Assembly: GCA_916613615.1 (NCBI GenBank)
Contig: OU744732.1
Span: 59,471,227 to 59,535,226, forward strand
Origin: Steromphala cineraria
Taxonomy: Eukaryota > Mollusca > Gastropoda > Trochida > Trochidae
Direction: 5' to 3'
Length of the DNA stretch: 64,000 nucleotides
Under the pieces are notes generated by a model that made no database searches, was not told the origin of the DNA, and saw nothing but the letters and a program-made list of their open reading frames with translations. Numbering within the stretch: position 1 is the first letter of the stretch; the number at the start of each line of letters is the position of its first letter. Positions 47,930 to 60,674 of the stretch are shown here, piece by piece. The translations under genes were made by a program, and so were the position numbers.

Positions 47930-48606
47930 CTGATGATGAAAGTATCTAAGTTGTCATTATCATCATCATCATTACTATTATTAGGGGAAATAAGGAGAAC
48001 TGAGAGAGCCTTGCTGATGTTTAAAGTATCTAAGTAGTCATCATCATCATCATCATTACTATATTAGGGGAAATAAGGGGAGCTGAGAGAGCCTTGTTGA
48101 TGTTTAAAGTATCTAAGTAGTCATCATCATCATCATTACTATTATTAGGGGAAATAAGGAGAACTGAGAGAGCCTTGTTGATGTTTAAAGTATCTAAGTA
48201 GTCATCATCATCATCATCATTACTATATTAGGGGAAATAAGGGGAGCTGAGAGAGCCTTGCTGATGTTTAAAGTATCTAAGTAGTCATCATCATCATCAT
48301 CATTACTATATTAGGGGAAATAAGGGGAGCTGAGAGAGCCTTGTTGATGTTTAAAGTATCTAAGTAGTCATCATCATCATCATTACTATTATTAGGGGAA
48401 ATAAGGAGAACTGAGAGAGCCTTGTTGATGTTTAAAGTATCTAAGTAGTCATCATCATCATCATCATTACTATATTAGGGGAAATAAGGAGAACTGAGAG
48501 AGCCTTGTTGATGTTTAAAGTATCTAAGTAGTCATCATCATCATCATTACAATAGTAGTGGAAATAAGGGGAACTCAGCCAGCTTTGCTGATGATGAAGA
48601 TAATCG
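47930..48606. repeat. tandem array, about eight units of 81-86 bp
   Basis: GATGTTTAAAGTATCTAAGT begins each unit, near 47938 (partial), 48024, 48108, 48189, 48270, 48353, 48434 and 48518. Units contain a variable (CAT)n tract, then TTACTATTATTAGGGG or TTACTATATTAGGGG and AGAGAGCCTTG. Two length types alternate in part of the array, hinting at higher-order duplication. First and last units are diverged. Confidence 0.9.
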
Positions 48607-48664
48607 AACTAGTCATCATCATCATTATGTCTATCATTAGGGAAACTTTGTAGTTGTAGAAGCG

Positions 48665-48870
48665 GTATATATAATAATAATAACATTTTATTATCCTAAG
48701 TACAAGAAAACCCGGCAGCCACAGTGCGAGCGCCAGTTAACCCGTTGTTCTGTCTTTACAATGCTGAGTGTCAAGCTAGACAGTAACAACTCCCATATGT
48801 TAACGTCTTTTGGTATGACGCGACTGGGAATCGAACCCCGGTCTTCGATTTAGCTGAACCATCGTCGTTT
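48665..48870 (-). mobile_element. tRNA-related SINE-like sequence
   Basis: On the minus strand a B-box-like GGGGTTCGATTCCCAGTCG (about 48842-48824) is followed by a short body (TAACTGGCGCTCGCACTGTG) and an (ATT)n tail at 48670-48685. The body differs from the other two SINEs, so this is a different family or a different tRNA-derived insert. The A box is not clear. Confidence 0.5.
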
Positions 48871-48880
48871 ATTAACAATT

Positions 48881-49504
48881 AGTTTAGTGAATCATGTATA
48901 TCCTACTGCATGTTGAATGGAGGAATACTGCCATTAACAACATTAGCAAGGAATCTCTACCAATCATTTCTGCGAGAAGAACGGATCGTCAAAAGCAATA
49001 AGTAAACGCAGCAGTGAGATTTTATCTTTCAATAAACAAAATATCTGCTTATACTTTTCGTGGGACGACTTGTATGTGTATCTCAGAAAGATTAAGTTAA
49101 TCAGCAGCAAAACGAAATGTAATGATAACCTGGATACATCTCAAGGCGTGACACTAATCAGAAATACGTGGTTAGATATCAAGAACCAGTCGAAGAGCCT
49201 GTACATGTACAGAAAATATTAGCTTAATATTGGCGTCAGAAATATTAGCCACATATCAAAAGTCAATTGGTATTTGCAAATGACATAAAAGCATAAAGTC
49301 GATCTATAACAAATCAAATCACAAATCAAATATACTATTTCTGGATATCAGAACGTTAACGTTGTCAAACATAGGTTTTTTTTCTATTGATAGCTTAGCT
49401 TATAAAATGGTTTTAATATTCAAATTTACGCATTAGTTTGTTCTTAACGAATGAATGGTTTTGTTTTTATTAAGGATTCTATGGGGTGTTTTTTATTTTT
49501 CTTT
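48881..49504. other. intergenic, nothing recognised
   Basis: Mixed AT-rich sequence after the SINE-like insert; no exon or repeat supported. Confidence 0.45.
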
Positions 49505-49668
49505 CAGAAAGTTTGTATCCAGCATATAGCAAGAACGGCTGCTTCAAATACATGATAGACCTTAATCTGGAAATAGACCTGGCAAGCTTTTGTCCAAATC
49601 AGTCAAGACTCAGTTCGACCAATTATGCGAAAATTTTTCAAAATGCCCTTGAGATTTACAAATTTTGA
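49505..49668 (+). CDS. possible terminal exon of an unidentified gene
   Basis: A good acceptor (a T-rich tract ending TTTCTTTCAG at about 49507) opens into a 53-codon frame ending in TGA at 49668. AATAAA-containing sequence follows within 30 bases (AACAAAATAAAC, about 49685). The peptide (SLYPAYSKNGCFKYMIDLNL) matches nothing I recognise. No upstream exons were found, so this may be chance. Confidence 0.2.
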
Positions 49669-50538
49669 TAAAGGTGCTCAATAACAAAATAAACAAAAAT
49701 GTAAAGCATAAGGAATTTGTGTTTTATTTTGTTCACTTCTTCAATTAATGCGACCTCAGTCAAATGTAAGGAAACATTTTGCTATCTGTTTAAATACGGA
49801 GATAAGCAAACTTGTATTGATATTTTGCGTATTTGATTTACACAATTTAACCGATACAACTACATTAACCATTTTGTGATATGCGAACGAGAAGAATACA
49901 TTCAGATGGTTTGCAAAAACTATACTTTTGGCTATTTCCAAAAATGACATATGGATGATGATATCACGGTAAGCAATCATACTCCTATCGAAGTAACTTT
50001 AGGTTGTTTTCATACATTTATGTTGATCAAGTTTTAAAAAAGTATTTCTTTTCTGGTTAGGAATATGCTTTGTTAGTTGTAAATTGCTAAAATATTTCAA
50101 TTACAAATTTTCTCGATACCATCAATAAACATTCTTATTTCCAAACATAAACATAAATGACGGAATATTTCAGATATTTTATTACATTCCCAATGTTTGG
50201 AATCTTAACCTGATCTGAATCTGAACCATAACCTGTTTCTTGGAACTTATTATAAAGCGACATCACAATCATCGCCCCAAGCAACATTAGTTCATTAACC
50301 AAGTGTAGCAACCCAATGGGATCTTTCGAACATTACTTACTCTCGTTAGGAGTCACTCATTCATGAAATAGTTCAATCATGCGTCGGAGGGTCAAAAGCA
50401 ATATAACTATTATTTGTTTCCTTGTTAATCAGAGGGGTTTTATACTGATTGTCATGTTTTCATTTTCAGCCTACGTTGTGTTTATATACTTTATTACAAA
50501 ATACACTTTATATTACGTTACGTTATATATGTATATTC

Positions 50539-50650
50539 CTTGGCCTACATTTTCGAAGTTCTCTTAGTGCTATGATAGTCGTAAGTACCATGCATTAACA
50601 TTGGCCTAAGACTATCTTAGCACTAAGAAAGCTTTGAAAATCCGGTTCCA
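50539..50650. repeat. 112-bp hairpin element
   Basis: Arms 50540-50585 and 50605-50650 pair over about 45 bases with few mismatches (CTTAGTGCTATGATAGTC against GACTATCTTAGCACTAAG), loop about 19 bases. Size would fit a miniature inverted-repeat element or a long-stem RNA hairpin if transcribed. Confidence 0.6.
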
Positions 50651-51777
50651 GGTATTTAACTATGTTCTACTCTATTAATTACACGACATAAATACTTTAG
50701 CACAAAAAAACAGTAACCAGGATGTCAGCCCTAATGGGAAATCACTCTTTGTAAAACATCAGGAAAATTTGTGTATGAGTATCTCTTGATCCCAAATTAT
50801 ATGTGTTCAAGCATAGATTGTTTTTTTAGATTGAATACAATAATTTACATTCGCCTGAGGAAAAGAAAGCTATTTGTTGGGCCTTGGGAAATCATCATGT
50901 GAAATAAAGAATATGCTATGAACCGTGTTGTGTCTCCATTGCTGAATGATAAAAGAATATAATGAACTTCGTCTAAAAGGGGACTTATGTAAGATTATAA
51001 AAGGTTTTTCTTCATTTTCATTTCATCAACCATTTGTTTTAATGACATTTCTTTTAATTCTATTAAGATTATTTTGAAATTTGTAAGTGACATATTTGCA
51101 TATTGTGCGGGTATTGCTGAAATTTTTATTCTAAAATGTGAACATTAAACACTGAGGAAGATTTATTAACTTCGAGTGGACATATTGAATGTCGAAAGTA
51201 TCATTGGATGATAAAATCAATTAATTTCTGTTGATTAGCTTTAGGTCAGTAATAGTTCCACAAAACCTGTCAGCTATGATATATTGAAATACCGATCTCC
51301 AAATGTGAATCAAAACCCTTTGATTTATTCGACCTATGAATTTGGTTAGGGATGTTTTCCACGATTGAGAGAGGGGTATCTAACATTATACTAATGTGAA
51401 TTTCATGTAGCTAAGGGTCAAGTATCCACAGGGACTTTTATACTGCCTACTTTGGATATCAGAGAAATGTAGAAGGAGATGAGCACTACAGATTAATTAT
51501 AACTTAGTACTCCTATGATGATAAATGTGTCTATTGCTTGCAACAAGACATAAGCCAAGATAATACATATTAAAATAGTCACATCATAAAAAGAAGAACC
51601 ATCCGTTGTTTTACTGAAAATAGAGTTGGGTAGACCCTTTTTACAACAAAGGAGCCATGGTCTAGAAATAAACTATGTTCAATTTAAAATGGAACACATT
51701 CATACATTATCATTAAAACAAATTTATTTTCTTTACTTTTGGAATTACTGTAATAAACAAAATATCATATTCATGCC

Positions 51778-51880
51778 CATGACATACTATGTTTACGACA
51801 ACCGTGCCTAAATATATTTATAGCCTTTGTTCGGGAAATACTATATTTAGCCACTCGTTTCGTAAATATGGTATGTCATG
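51778..51880. repeat. 103-bp hairpin element
   Basis: CATGACATACTATGTTTACG at the left pairs with CGTAAATATGGTATGTCATG at the right, with about 55 bases between. A related ACTATGTTTATGACACGA word occurs near 56049, suggesting a dispersed family. Confidence 0.55.
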
Positions 51881-54800
51881 GACACTCGTAAAATATCTTC
51901 TATATATTTTTGCTTTATTCTTCAAACAATTAAAAACCAAAACTTTCCGAAATTTGCGAGAGACATAAATAGTTGTCATAATTTTGAAAACAAATAGTAA
52001 TAAATTTAACAGTGTTTGGATATACTCATTATATTCAGGGAGCTCTTTTTCTATTTTACATTTATTGTTTTACAAAATCAAACTTATAGAAAACTGCGTG
52101 TGCAAAGAAATTTTATCTGGATTAAAAACATGACTTGTTCCTGACCTCAAATTGCTAATGGAAACATTCTAAGGATATGTATAGAACCTGAGGTGTTGAA
52201 ATCAATTGACCTCCAAAAACGAGGTCTCAAAATATCGATTTTACATGTGCCCTGTTCTATATAAATCCACGACAGAGGTCATCTCATCATACTCGCAAGA
52301 CAGGATGAAAGGAGATATTGAAAATGATTGACGGAAGTGGGTCAAACTGGCCTACTAGATAAATGTAATCAATTCCCGTTTAATGTCTCTCAATCGATAT
52401 CAAATTCAGTGACTGTAACAAGTAACATATATAGTACTACGATCCTTTAACATTCATGTCTAAATTATACTGTTCATCGTTTAATAAGGACCACATTCTT
52501 ATTGCAGGACACATGATGGTATTTTTACTTCCCTATTTTTCTGTCTTTTGATTAATTGCTGTGGAACCAATCGACTTAAACGTTGTGGCGGGACTATTTC
52601 ATTAATCTTTCAAACTTGCAAACGACAGACAAATTGTTTTCTCCAATTCTAAATCTAAACACTTTCAATTTATTCCATGCTGTTTCTTTTTGCCATTTCT
52701 CACTTGTATCGATGCAAATGATGTTTGATGAGTCATGCACTGCCCAGGATACGTTGCAAATGTAGTCTTTGAACATATGAAACGGTTGAAGAGCCACAAG
52801 AATAATAATGCTCTTTACTCTAACACACAAACATTAAATTCTCGAAAATTTGACTGCTTTAAAGATGGCTATGCATGTTTGCTTAAGTTCAATGATAATG
52901 AAAACTCTCCAGGTGTGTTTTGATGTTATAAGGTGAAATTATAAATACATGTAACTTATTGTCCCAACATCGGAAAAATATATTTTAAGTCTATTTAAAA
53001 AGTTTATTGTAATTCAATCTTATCTTTACTATCTCAAAAACATTATCATGCCCATAAAGCTTAAAAAGCAAAATGATGTGTCTACACGTTCCTCAATATA
53101 TATCATATGCTCACCGCCTGACCAACAAATCCCATCGATTACCTAACACTACTGCAAGAACAAAGAGCATGTAGATAAAGCTCCTAATAAGTTCGTTAGA
53201 TGTCTATTTTACTTTAGCATTTATCAACCTAAAAGTAATTATGAACAACATACATCCAGCGCCTTGGGAAATCTGTTTTCCGAAACGTAGAGAAAGCAAG
53301 AGCAAGTTTATATATTTCTGTAGATACGAAACTCTATTGATGTTAATCACTCCTATTCTACGGAAATTGAATTTGGCATGGTACCAAATATGCACCAAAC
53401 TGCATTTAGTGTATACCTTCTGTTGAACCCTGGGAAATCATCATCGGAAATGAAAGATATATTCTATAACAGTTGGTCAAGTATATACATTATTATCAAC
53501 TGCAACCATGAAATTGCAGAGAATATTCAAAGTCTGTCCGTTACACATGTTTATCGCCCGTGTCCATTCAAATGTATTGGTGAAATAGAGAAAGATAAAG
53601 TTTCGAGTCACAAGTAACTTCTTTTAGAGTATACTCATAAAACCTGTGTATTTGGAGGCAAAGTGATAAATTGAAGTAAAAACTGTCCGACTGATAACAT
53701 ATCATCTCATTTTGCTCAAACTTGATATTGAGATACAAAAGTTGTTTCATGATTTCAAATCTAGAAACTATTTTTTTTAAATATATTTTTATGGCAAAAA
53801 GTATTGCCTACAGTATGTGGATATCAATGCTAAAGTCCTTCCAGGTGCAAGTGTAATTCATGTTTGTGATGAAATGTTATAATGAAATTTATAAAAATAT
53901 CTTTGTAAAAATTGCGGGGTTCCTTCATGGAAAAAGGTGGCTCTGACAGAAGAATGTTTAAACCTGTCGACCTCTCCAACTTGCAGTCTAAGGGTAAGAT
54001 TTAATCCAATTTTGTTAAGGATGCATGCTTTGCATTGGGGTATGTCATATTTAACAAAACTTCAAACTATTTCTCATTGAGATATTATCAATATTTTTGT
54101 GTGACTTATTTATCAAAGTAAGTCATGTTAATAGTAACGGAAGTCTTACATTATTCAAAATGAGTTTTATTCACATCATCATGTTGAGAATGTAATTGTG
54201 CCTCCCTCATTATCTTGAAAAAATCATGTCAATAGTTATGGAACCTTAAATAATTCCAAATGGGTTTCATTTATATCACTATTTTAGCAGTTCCTTGTGA
54301 CTCGTTTGGATCCAAGATAACCCATGTCAGCACTTCCAGAAATCTCTAGTTCTTCACAATGCATTTCATTCTCATCATTATGTTAAGCATTTACAACTAG
54401 ATTTTGATCAGGTTCGTAGTGGACTAATGTTTTTACTTAATCAATTATTTCACAATAGGACTCAGGTGTTTAAAGAGTTTATAGTTTGTGTCCTGTACAC
54501 ATGTAAGCTTGATAACAATACACTCTCCTTTCCATTGGTCTAATCAACTTATATCACACAATTGAGATCCTCTCTGCATTTTTACATTTCGTCTAAGTTA
54601 TATCCAACTAATCTAATAGGCTAAACATGTCATGTTATCTACACAACGTGGATATACGAAATATGTGATGTGTTGTTTGATTCACACTAAAATCACTAGA
54701 ATCAACCTTGACGGCATTAATGTTTAGACATTGTGATGATTATGTTTCTTTGGATGGAGAAATCTCCTAATCCTATTTTTTAGTAGAGTATATGACATGC

Positions 54801-55577
54801 ATCATAACATATAACAGATGGACAGTGAAATAAAAATGATACAGAAAATGGAGAAATATAGAATAATCGAGACACCTTCTTAAATGATGGTGAATGACAT
54901 TATTTACTCGACTGTTTTATCTAATAGCTAATTCGGTAATTATACAGATATACTGAGACTTTTGAAAAATAGAGATGTATATATAACATAGGATAACATA
55001 AGATTTTGCTGATGATTTGAAGGTCAAATGGTTGAATCAGTGGTTTAAGCATCATTTAGGGAACATGTGAACTTAATCAAAACTCGCTATTAATCTTAAC
55101 ATCACATTGTACTATACTAGACGCCACGTTAATGTGTTGCCTTTCAGGAGATTCCCAATGCTGATGAGGTTATTCTGGCATGAAATTGAACTCTCAGATT
55201 AACAAAATGGAACATGAGGGAAAATTAGGGTAATACGGCTAGAACATGTACAGAGTTTTGGCCTATGACCTCAGAGTTTCTATATCAATAATTGATTAAA
55301 CGTGAACCGTATTTGATGTGTTTTGAGGTCAAATGACATTTTGTTCTCATGTAAAAAAGTCAAAAGTTGTTGTTACTGTTAAGGCATAGTTGTTATTCTA
55401 AAATTTAAAAATGGTAATTATTTATAGTAAAAATACTGATGTGACTTAATAATAATTTAAAAAAATGTTTTCTAAATAAAGTTTTGTTTGTGTATAAAAT
55501 GTTACATTCTTTGAAGTCAAATTTTGTTTTTCTTGTAAATTGGTTTAATAACACATTTTATATAGATATGTACTACC
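51881..55577. other. intergenic, short frames only
   Basis: No supported gene. Frames of 60-80 codons overlap on both strands at 52583-52923 and 53204-53750, with no domain and no consistent splice structure. A CCTGGGAAATCATCATC word near 53412 resembles one near 50876, so part of this may be an old repeat. Confidence 0.4.
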
Positions 55578-55960
55578 CTGAAACAAAACCTGGGCTAATT
55601 ACAATCAGGTCTACATCTCCTTCATATCAACAAACCCAAGATCAAGATCAAGATCAAACTCTGAGATTGTGTTACGACGACTGCTTATCTCAACTACAAT
55701 TCCATAATCACTTTTGGTTCAACTCAAGTTTCTCTAGCTAGTCAAGCAGAGAATCTCGGTGTTATTTTTGAATGCATTGAAAAGACAAGTGAAAACTATC
55801 ACATTTGAAAACAGAGCATTCTCTTTTGCAGCATCAAATTGGAACTCTCTGAAAGAAACCCGCAAAGTATGTCAATCCAGGACATTAGAACTTAGATAAA
55901 CTAAAAACCCGTTTGTCCCAATCTGTTACCATTTTCTGTGCACAGCGCATACAGATTAGT
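55578..55960 (+). pseudogene. decayed CR1/L2-like LINE fragment
   Basis: Pieces in different frames match the end of a non-LTR retrotransposon reverse transcriptase: KPGLITIRSTS (about 55590-55622), then AENLGVIFE (about 55746-55772, a strongly conserved post-catalytic motif), then RAFSFAASNWNSL (about 55815-55853, the typical C-terminal end). The segment between the last two motifs is missing, so there is an internal deletion plus frameshifts. Clade assignment is by motif recall only. Confidence 0.6.
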
Positions 55961-58900
55961 GTAATTGCTGCACAATAGAAGTGCAATTACTATTCTTATT
56001 TTTGGAAGAAAAAACATAAAGGGGATATCATATTAGTGTCCATTAAATACTATGTTTATGACACGAATATCTAAATATTAGTATTTCCTGAGCGAGAGCG
56101 ACTAGCCGGCACCGGACCATATATATTCTAATGTCATAGGTGAACCGTGACATCTCAGCATTGTTAATAACGTGACGTCACAATGGAAAAGTGATAATTT
56201 GCCCTAACTGATTAAAAATATAAACCTCGATATGACTGCCCTCTTAGGTTAATAAAGCTGTTTATATTGAGATTTTAGTTACATAACTGTTTTTACACAA
56301 GCATATCCTTCATATTACTAATTGAGTAACATATTCTTTGAACGACAATATTAAAACCATGAATAAAAAAAAGTAATGCCTATACAGTGTATATACAAGG
56401 AAAGACAGCATTCTGAATTATAGGGGCAAACGATTTTTTTCCAAAACTTGTATAGGAAGCGCTCAGGAATTCAGTAAAGGGTTGGTAAATACCAATAACC
56501 AATAAATAATTACGGTGGAGGTGATCGATTTGTTTATGGGACATGCAGGATTTAAACAAGTTACACGTTTGACAGCAATGTAATATCAGCTTCTATTGAC
56601 ATTGATTAGCACGAGAAATATGTGAATGTAGGTCATAATCAATAAGGGCACACTTGTCAAAAAGGAATTTCTTAGAAATGAAAAGTTTGAATTTAACGAT
56701 TTCGCACTTCCCTGATGACCTTTATGAACTGCCTTAACTAGTAATTTGAAATGAAATATGATTGAGAATATGTCATCTTAAGTAGTTTGTGAGTTATGAT
56801 CATTTGAGGATGTGTTTGAAGTATTTGATAAAATCGTTACATAGGAAATCACTCTTCGATACAAATTAAGCATTTGAAACCTTACAGAAGTTCAATTCAT
56901 ATATAGATGGTAATAGTTCAAGGCGACTTCCATTGAACTCGGCCATCATTGACAATCCTAAATGTTTCATGTTTTTTTCTAGTTCATTTGAAGAAAATGA
57001 TTTTTTTTGTTGAATTTCAATTACCTTTACAGGTTTTGTCTTTTGATTGTCATTTATCTCTCTTGCACATTTGATTTTCATAAACCAATCGACCTATAAC
57101 TTAATTTTGTTGGTGTTGGCAACGGTTACAAGGCAATTTGAAATGACAACAAGAGCGCATGTGGAAATTGACTAATGAGAGACGTTTCCATTGCGGATTC
57201 ATTCACGGCGACGTGTTTGGATTACGAAATTGCCGATATATTTTCCCGTAATCGGCCAGGCATTTATTCAAAGATAGGGGTGCTGTTAAAGCGGGTATAA
57301 GTGGTCAAGTGGTTGGGTGGAATTCGAAAAATTGGGCAAGATGTTCAGCAAGTGAAAAGATTGATCTACGATTCTAATTCATAGTTTTGCGATAAAATTT
57401 AGTATTAATTGCACGTTAAAATAGTGGGGTGTCCTGTTTTCGATATTACATGTACATGTAGGTCTTAGCGACTGGAGTGTCCCCCGTTGTGTGTTATATA
57501 TAAGATCTTCATTTCGTGATCGATTTTGTTCAAATTTGAAATGTAGGTTTATCTAGTGCAAAAGTTCAGGTTTTGTGCATCTGCTCATGTAAGGGTTTCA
57601 TTACTTCAAGAGCATGAGAAATAAATTGGCTTTTGATGATAAATCTTCTAGCGGAAATCAAATGAACCTTGGTCGTAGTAATTTCCACAAAATAAGCGAT
57701 CCTTTGCAGTCAAGGTGGAGTGATTGTTTTTACATTTTTGTTTTGTTTGTGCTTAGAGATAGTTGTAGGGTTGACAGGGTGTTATTTAAAAGATAATAGT
57801 TAATAGTGTTTGCCTTTTGGTTGATTTAGATGCCTGAATGTTGACATCTAAAGCTTCTCCTATGGCATGTGATTGATTGTGTTAGATCGTCTCTGAAAAC
57901 CTGATTGTTGAAAGCATAAAACAATAGAATAGATTTAGTCATAAGATATTTGACTATATGACGTGTATTTCAACGTAACAACAACTCTGCTCCATCTCTA
58001 GTTGTGTAGTATATTTTCCAAAAGTTCCATAGTTATATATTATTTTAATTTATACAGTTTCATCTTTTAAAATCATCTGTCGTCGATATGTGTTGAGCAA
58101 CTGTGGCTCCAAGGTACTCTTTGAAAATGACATAAATCAAGGCGTTGATCAAGTCTCAAGGCACTGTCAACGAATGTCTTCAGACACCTAGGCAAAATAG
58201 CGAATCCCTTATGATAAGGAAATACAGGTAAGAAATCACTGAAATTCATCTTAAATTTATAGTCAAGTGATAATCTGCAATGATTAAACAATTCACAATA
58301 TAACTATTAGCTGAAGACTAAAATATTATGAAAATCACGGTTAAAAGGTTTCCCAATAAAATACTTAAAGAACTATTTATTCAAGACAGAAACTGGTCTT
58401 GAGGCCAAATAGGCGTTATTTGGGAACATCATTTGCACTGAGTGGATGATAAGTGATTGTAACTTTTGAAATCGTTTATTCAATCGGTTAGCAAAATCAA
58501 CATATACACTCAGCGTTGCAAAGATTTCTTTTTTGTCTAGGACGTTAGGAAATGCATGCTATTGTTTATGTGATTTTTGTAAACAACACATATTATTTAT
58601 CATATGGTCAACATGTCAAATATCAACATATTATCAGTTTTAAATGTATAAGGTTATACTGACTACATTTAATTAATGAACCTAGCACATTGTAAAGTGA
58701 TTGCAATTAGTAAACTGTCAAATAAACAACAAAATGATTTGATTTGAATATATACATTTACCTTAACTAAAAACGTCTTATCTAGCTATCTACTTTATGT
58801 TGGTCAAAAGCTCCATATTGATCTCTGTGTCAACCAATAGATGAATAACATACACAAATATAACAGTTAATATCATATCATTCAACAAATAAAATCGTGT

Positions 58901-59450
58901 AACACAATTCAGTCATGGAAACATGAAGTCAACCACAATATCTATATTGTCAATTATAAAAAAAAAATCCCAATGCGTTTCGTGCTAGATTTGGGTCAAG
59001 GTGTCCCATATTAAAGGACAAAATTGGGTAAATTGGACAAAGATACATATCTGAGCAGAAATCACGAAAGTACTCATTACACTGTATTTGATTCTGAAAG
59101 TCAGAGACCTCTCTTGTATGAAATCTATTAACCTCGAGAAGAACTTAAGATTTACAATGTCCCCTCCAGCAAAAAGTCAGAATCATGATACAGTTTATTT
59201 TCATATTGCCCTAATTGCTTCAGAGAGTGTAGGCTTTTTCATATTAAAAACTCAAATGACTAGGTCTTAAGTATATCGTGGGACTTGGAATATAACTGGA
59301 ATCCGAAATGAAAAAAGTAACTTTCGGCCTTGTGGGTATGAAATTGAATCTTTTGTTCCTTAGGTAATAAAAACTAATACATTTAAAATAAATTGAACAA
59401 TTTAAATTTTCTGGAAAAAACGTTATAGACTCAACAATCGATATTTAAAA
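55961..59450. other. intergenic, no supported gene
   Basis: AT-rich with a slightly GC-richer patch at 57120-57320. Frames at 56866-57081 (minus), 57614-57796 (plus) and 58073-58291 (minus) are short and without recognised domains. Confidence 0.45.
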
Positions 59451-59777
59451 TTGGAAGTTTTTGTTGTCAACGAAGGAGAAAGGAAAGGACATTATAATTA
59501 TTCTGAAGACATGACCCAATGTTTAATACTTACCCCACTTCAGATATTGCATATTACCAATACTTCCGATAAGAGATTGGAAAACGTGTTGGCATATGTC
59601 ATCTTAACTTCGTATTGTATACAAATGGATCATGATATATACCAACGCGACATCGTACCGGAAGGGACGAGTCCAATCCGTCACGTGACCACGTTAGAAA
59701 ATCACATTCCATGCTTATCGCTTCGCGATTGTGGACGTGTTCTAAGGATTTCATACTTTCGTGGTTTCTATTTCTAA
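59451..59777 (+). CDS. hypothetical 108-aa frame upstream of the ORF1-like island
   Basis: An open frame of 108 codons (starting with TTG if taken in full) just before a pyrimidine-rich tract and the retroelement-like island. No domain recognised; the C-terminal third is GC-richer than the flanks. Could be part of the same mobile element or chance. Confidence 0.2.
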   Translation: MEVFVVNEGERKGHYNYSEDMTQCLILTPLQILHITNTSDKRLENVLAYVILTSYCIQMDHDIYQRDIVPEGTSPIRHVTTLENHIPCLSLRDCGRVLRISYFRGFYF

Positions 59778-59779
59778 GT

Positions 59780-60670
59780 TAATTTTTTGGTTTCCTGTTG
59801 ACTACGGTACGTTCCTTTCGTCATCTTTTTTGTGTGATGTGAATAAAGAAGTATGGTAAACAATTGGGTATTTTCAACGAATTTCCATAGTTTTTTACAA
59901 CTTGGAGCACTTCAAGTTCTTCTTTTGTCGGATATTACATTGGTTTCCTTGGTAATATCCATTTATATCACTTTTTCACCCTAATTATCCGTAATTTCAC
60001 TAGAATGCACACCTCCAAATTCTTCGTGTTTTTCTTCGAGTTTCTCACTTCTGTATTCGTCCGCCCCTCGCACGTGCGTTTCAAATTTCCCTTTTCTTAG
60101 GGTTTTTGCTTGTTTTTTGTATTATCACCCTTCCTTGCCCTCAGGTTTACCTAATACAATAATTTCTTGCAAGAATTTCCATCAATTTTCCCCCCTTTTA
60201 TGGGTGTTAATATGGCACCTTTTCTCGTTACTCGCGGTCACTTCTTTTTCCGCTTGTAGCCTTGTCTGGCCTTATTCAGCTTTGATATTGATTTATTCAC
60301 ATTACATTACGGGTGTTTTATACCCGCTGTGTTTTTATGCTAAATACCCCTTTTGTGTAATTTTAAGCATTCTACCTTTTATTGTAATGTATTTCCCATT
60401 ATCTTCAGCATCTCTTATGTCTTTTTGACATTTGTTTGATGTTCTGTTTTTAATTTTATTCCTTTAAAGCCTTTGCTTTGCAATTATATTTACTGCATAA
60501 CTTTTGCGTAACCAATATACATTTTATTCCTTACGCTTTACCTTTTTAATTTTATGCAATTTCTCATTCATGCATAACTTGTTTGTTTCTTTTTCTTTGT
60601 AAAAGAAAACAAGTTTGTTGTACATTTCTTTATTTAAAAGAATGTTTTGCTTATCTGTTTTAGGTGAGTG
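59780..60670 (+). other. pyrimidine-rich tract leading into the ORF1-like island
   Basis: For nearly 900 bases the plus strand is strongly T/C-rich (long runs such as TTTTCTTAGGGTTTTTGC and CCCCCCTTTTATGG), unlike its neighbours. Frames here (for example 60117-60428) are Phe/Leu/Ser-rich because of this bias and are not taken as genes. Position suggests an untranslated leader or terminal region of the following element. Confidence 0.35.
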
Positions 60671-60674
60671 ATTA

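Noticed and set aside
47930..48606. CRISPR array
   Set aside because: Whole units of about 83 bases repeat without unique spacers, in a eukaryotic context; this is a tandem repeat.
52583..52923. Overlapping 60-78 codon frames on both strands
   Set aside because: No domain, no convincing splice pair, and both strands are equally open.
58073..58291. Minus-strand INALIYVIF-like segment resembling the seventh helix of a receptor
   Set aside because: It needs a frameshift, has a stop nine bases upstream, and there are no other receptor segments nearby.
60117..60428. 103-codon Phe/Leu/Ser-rich frame that looks like membrane segments
   Set aside because: It sits in a strongly pyrimidine-rich tract, which produces such frames by composition.
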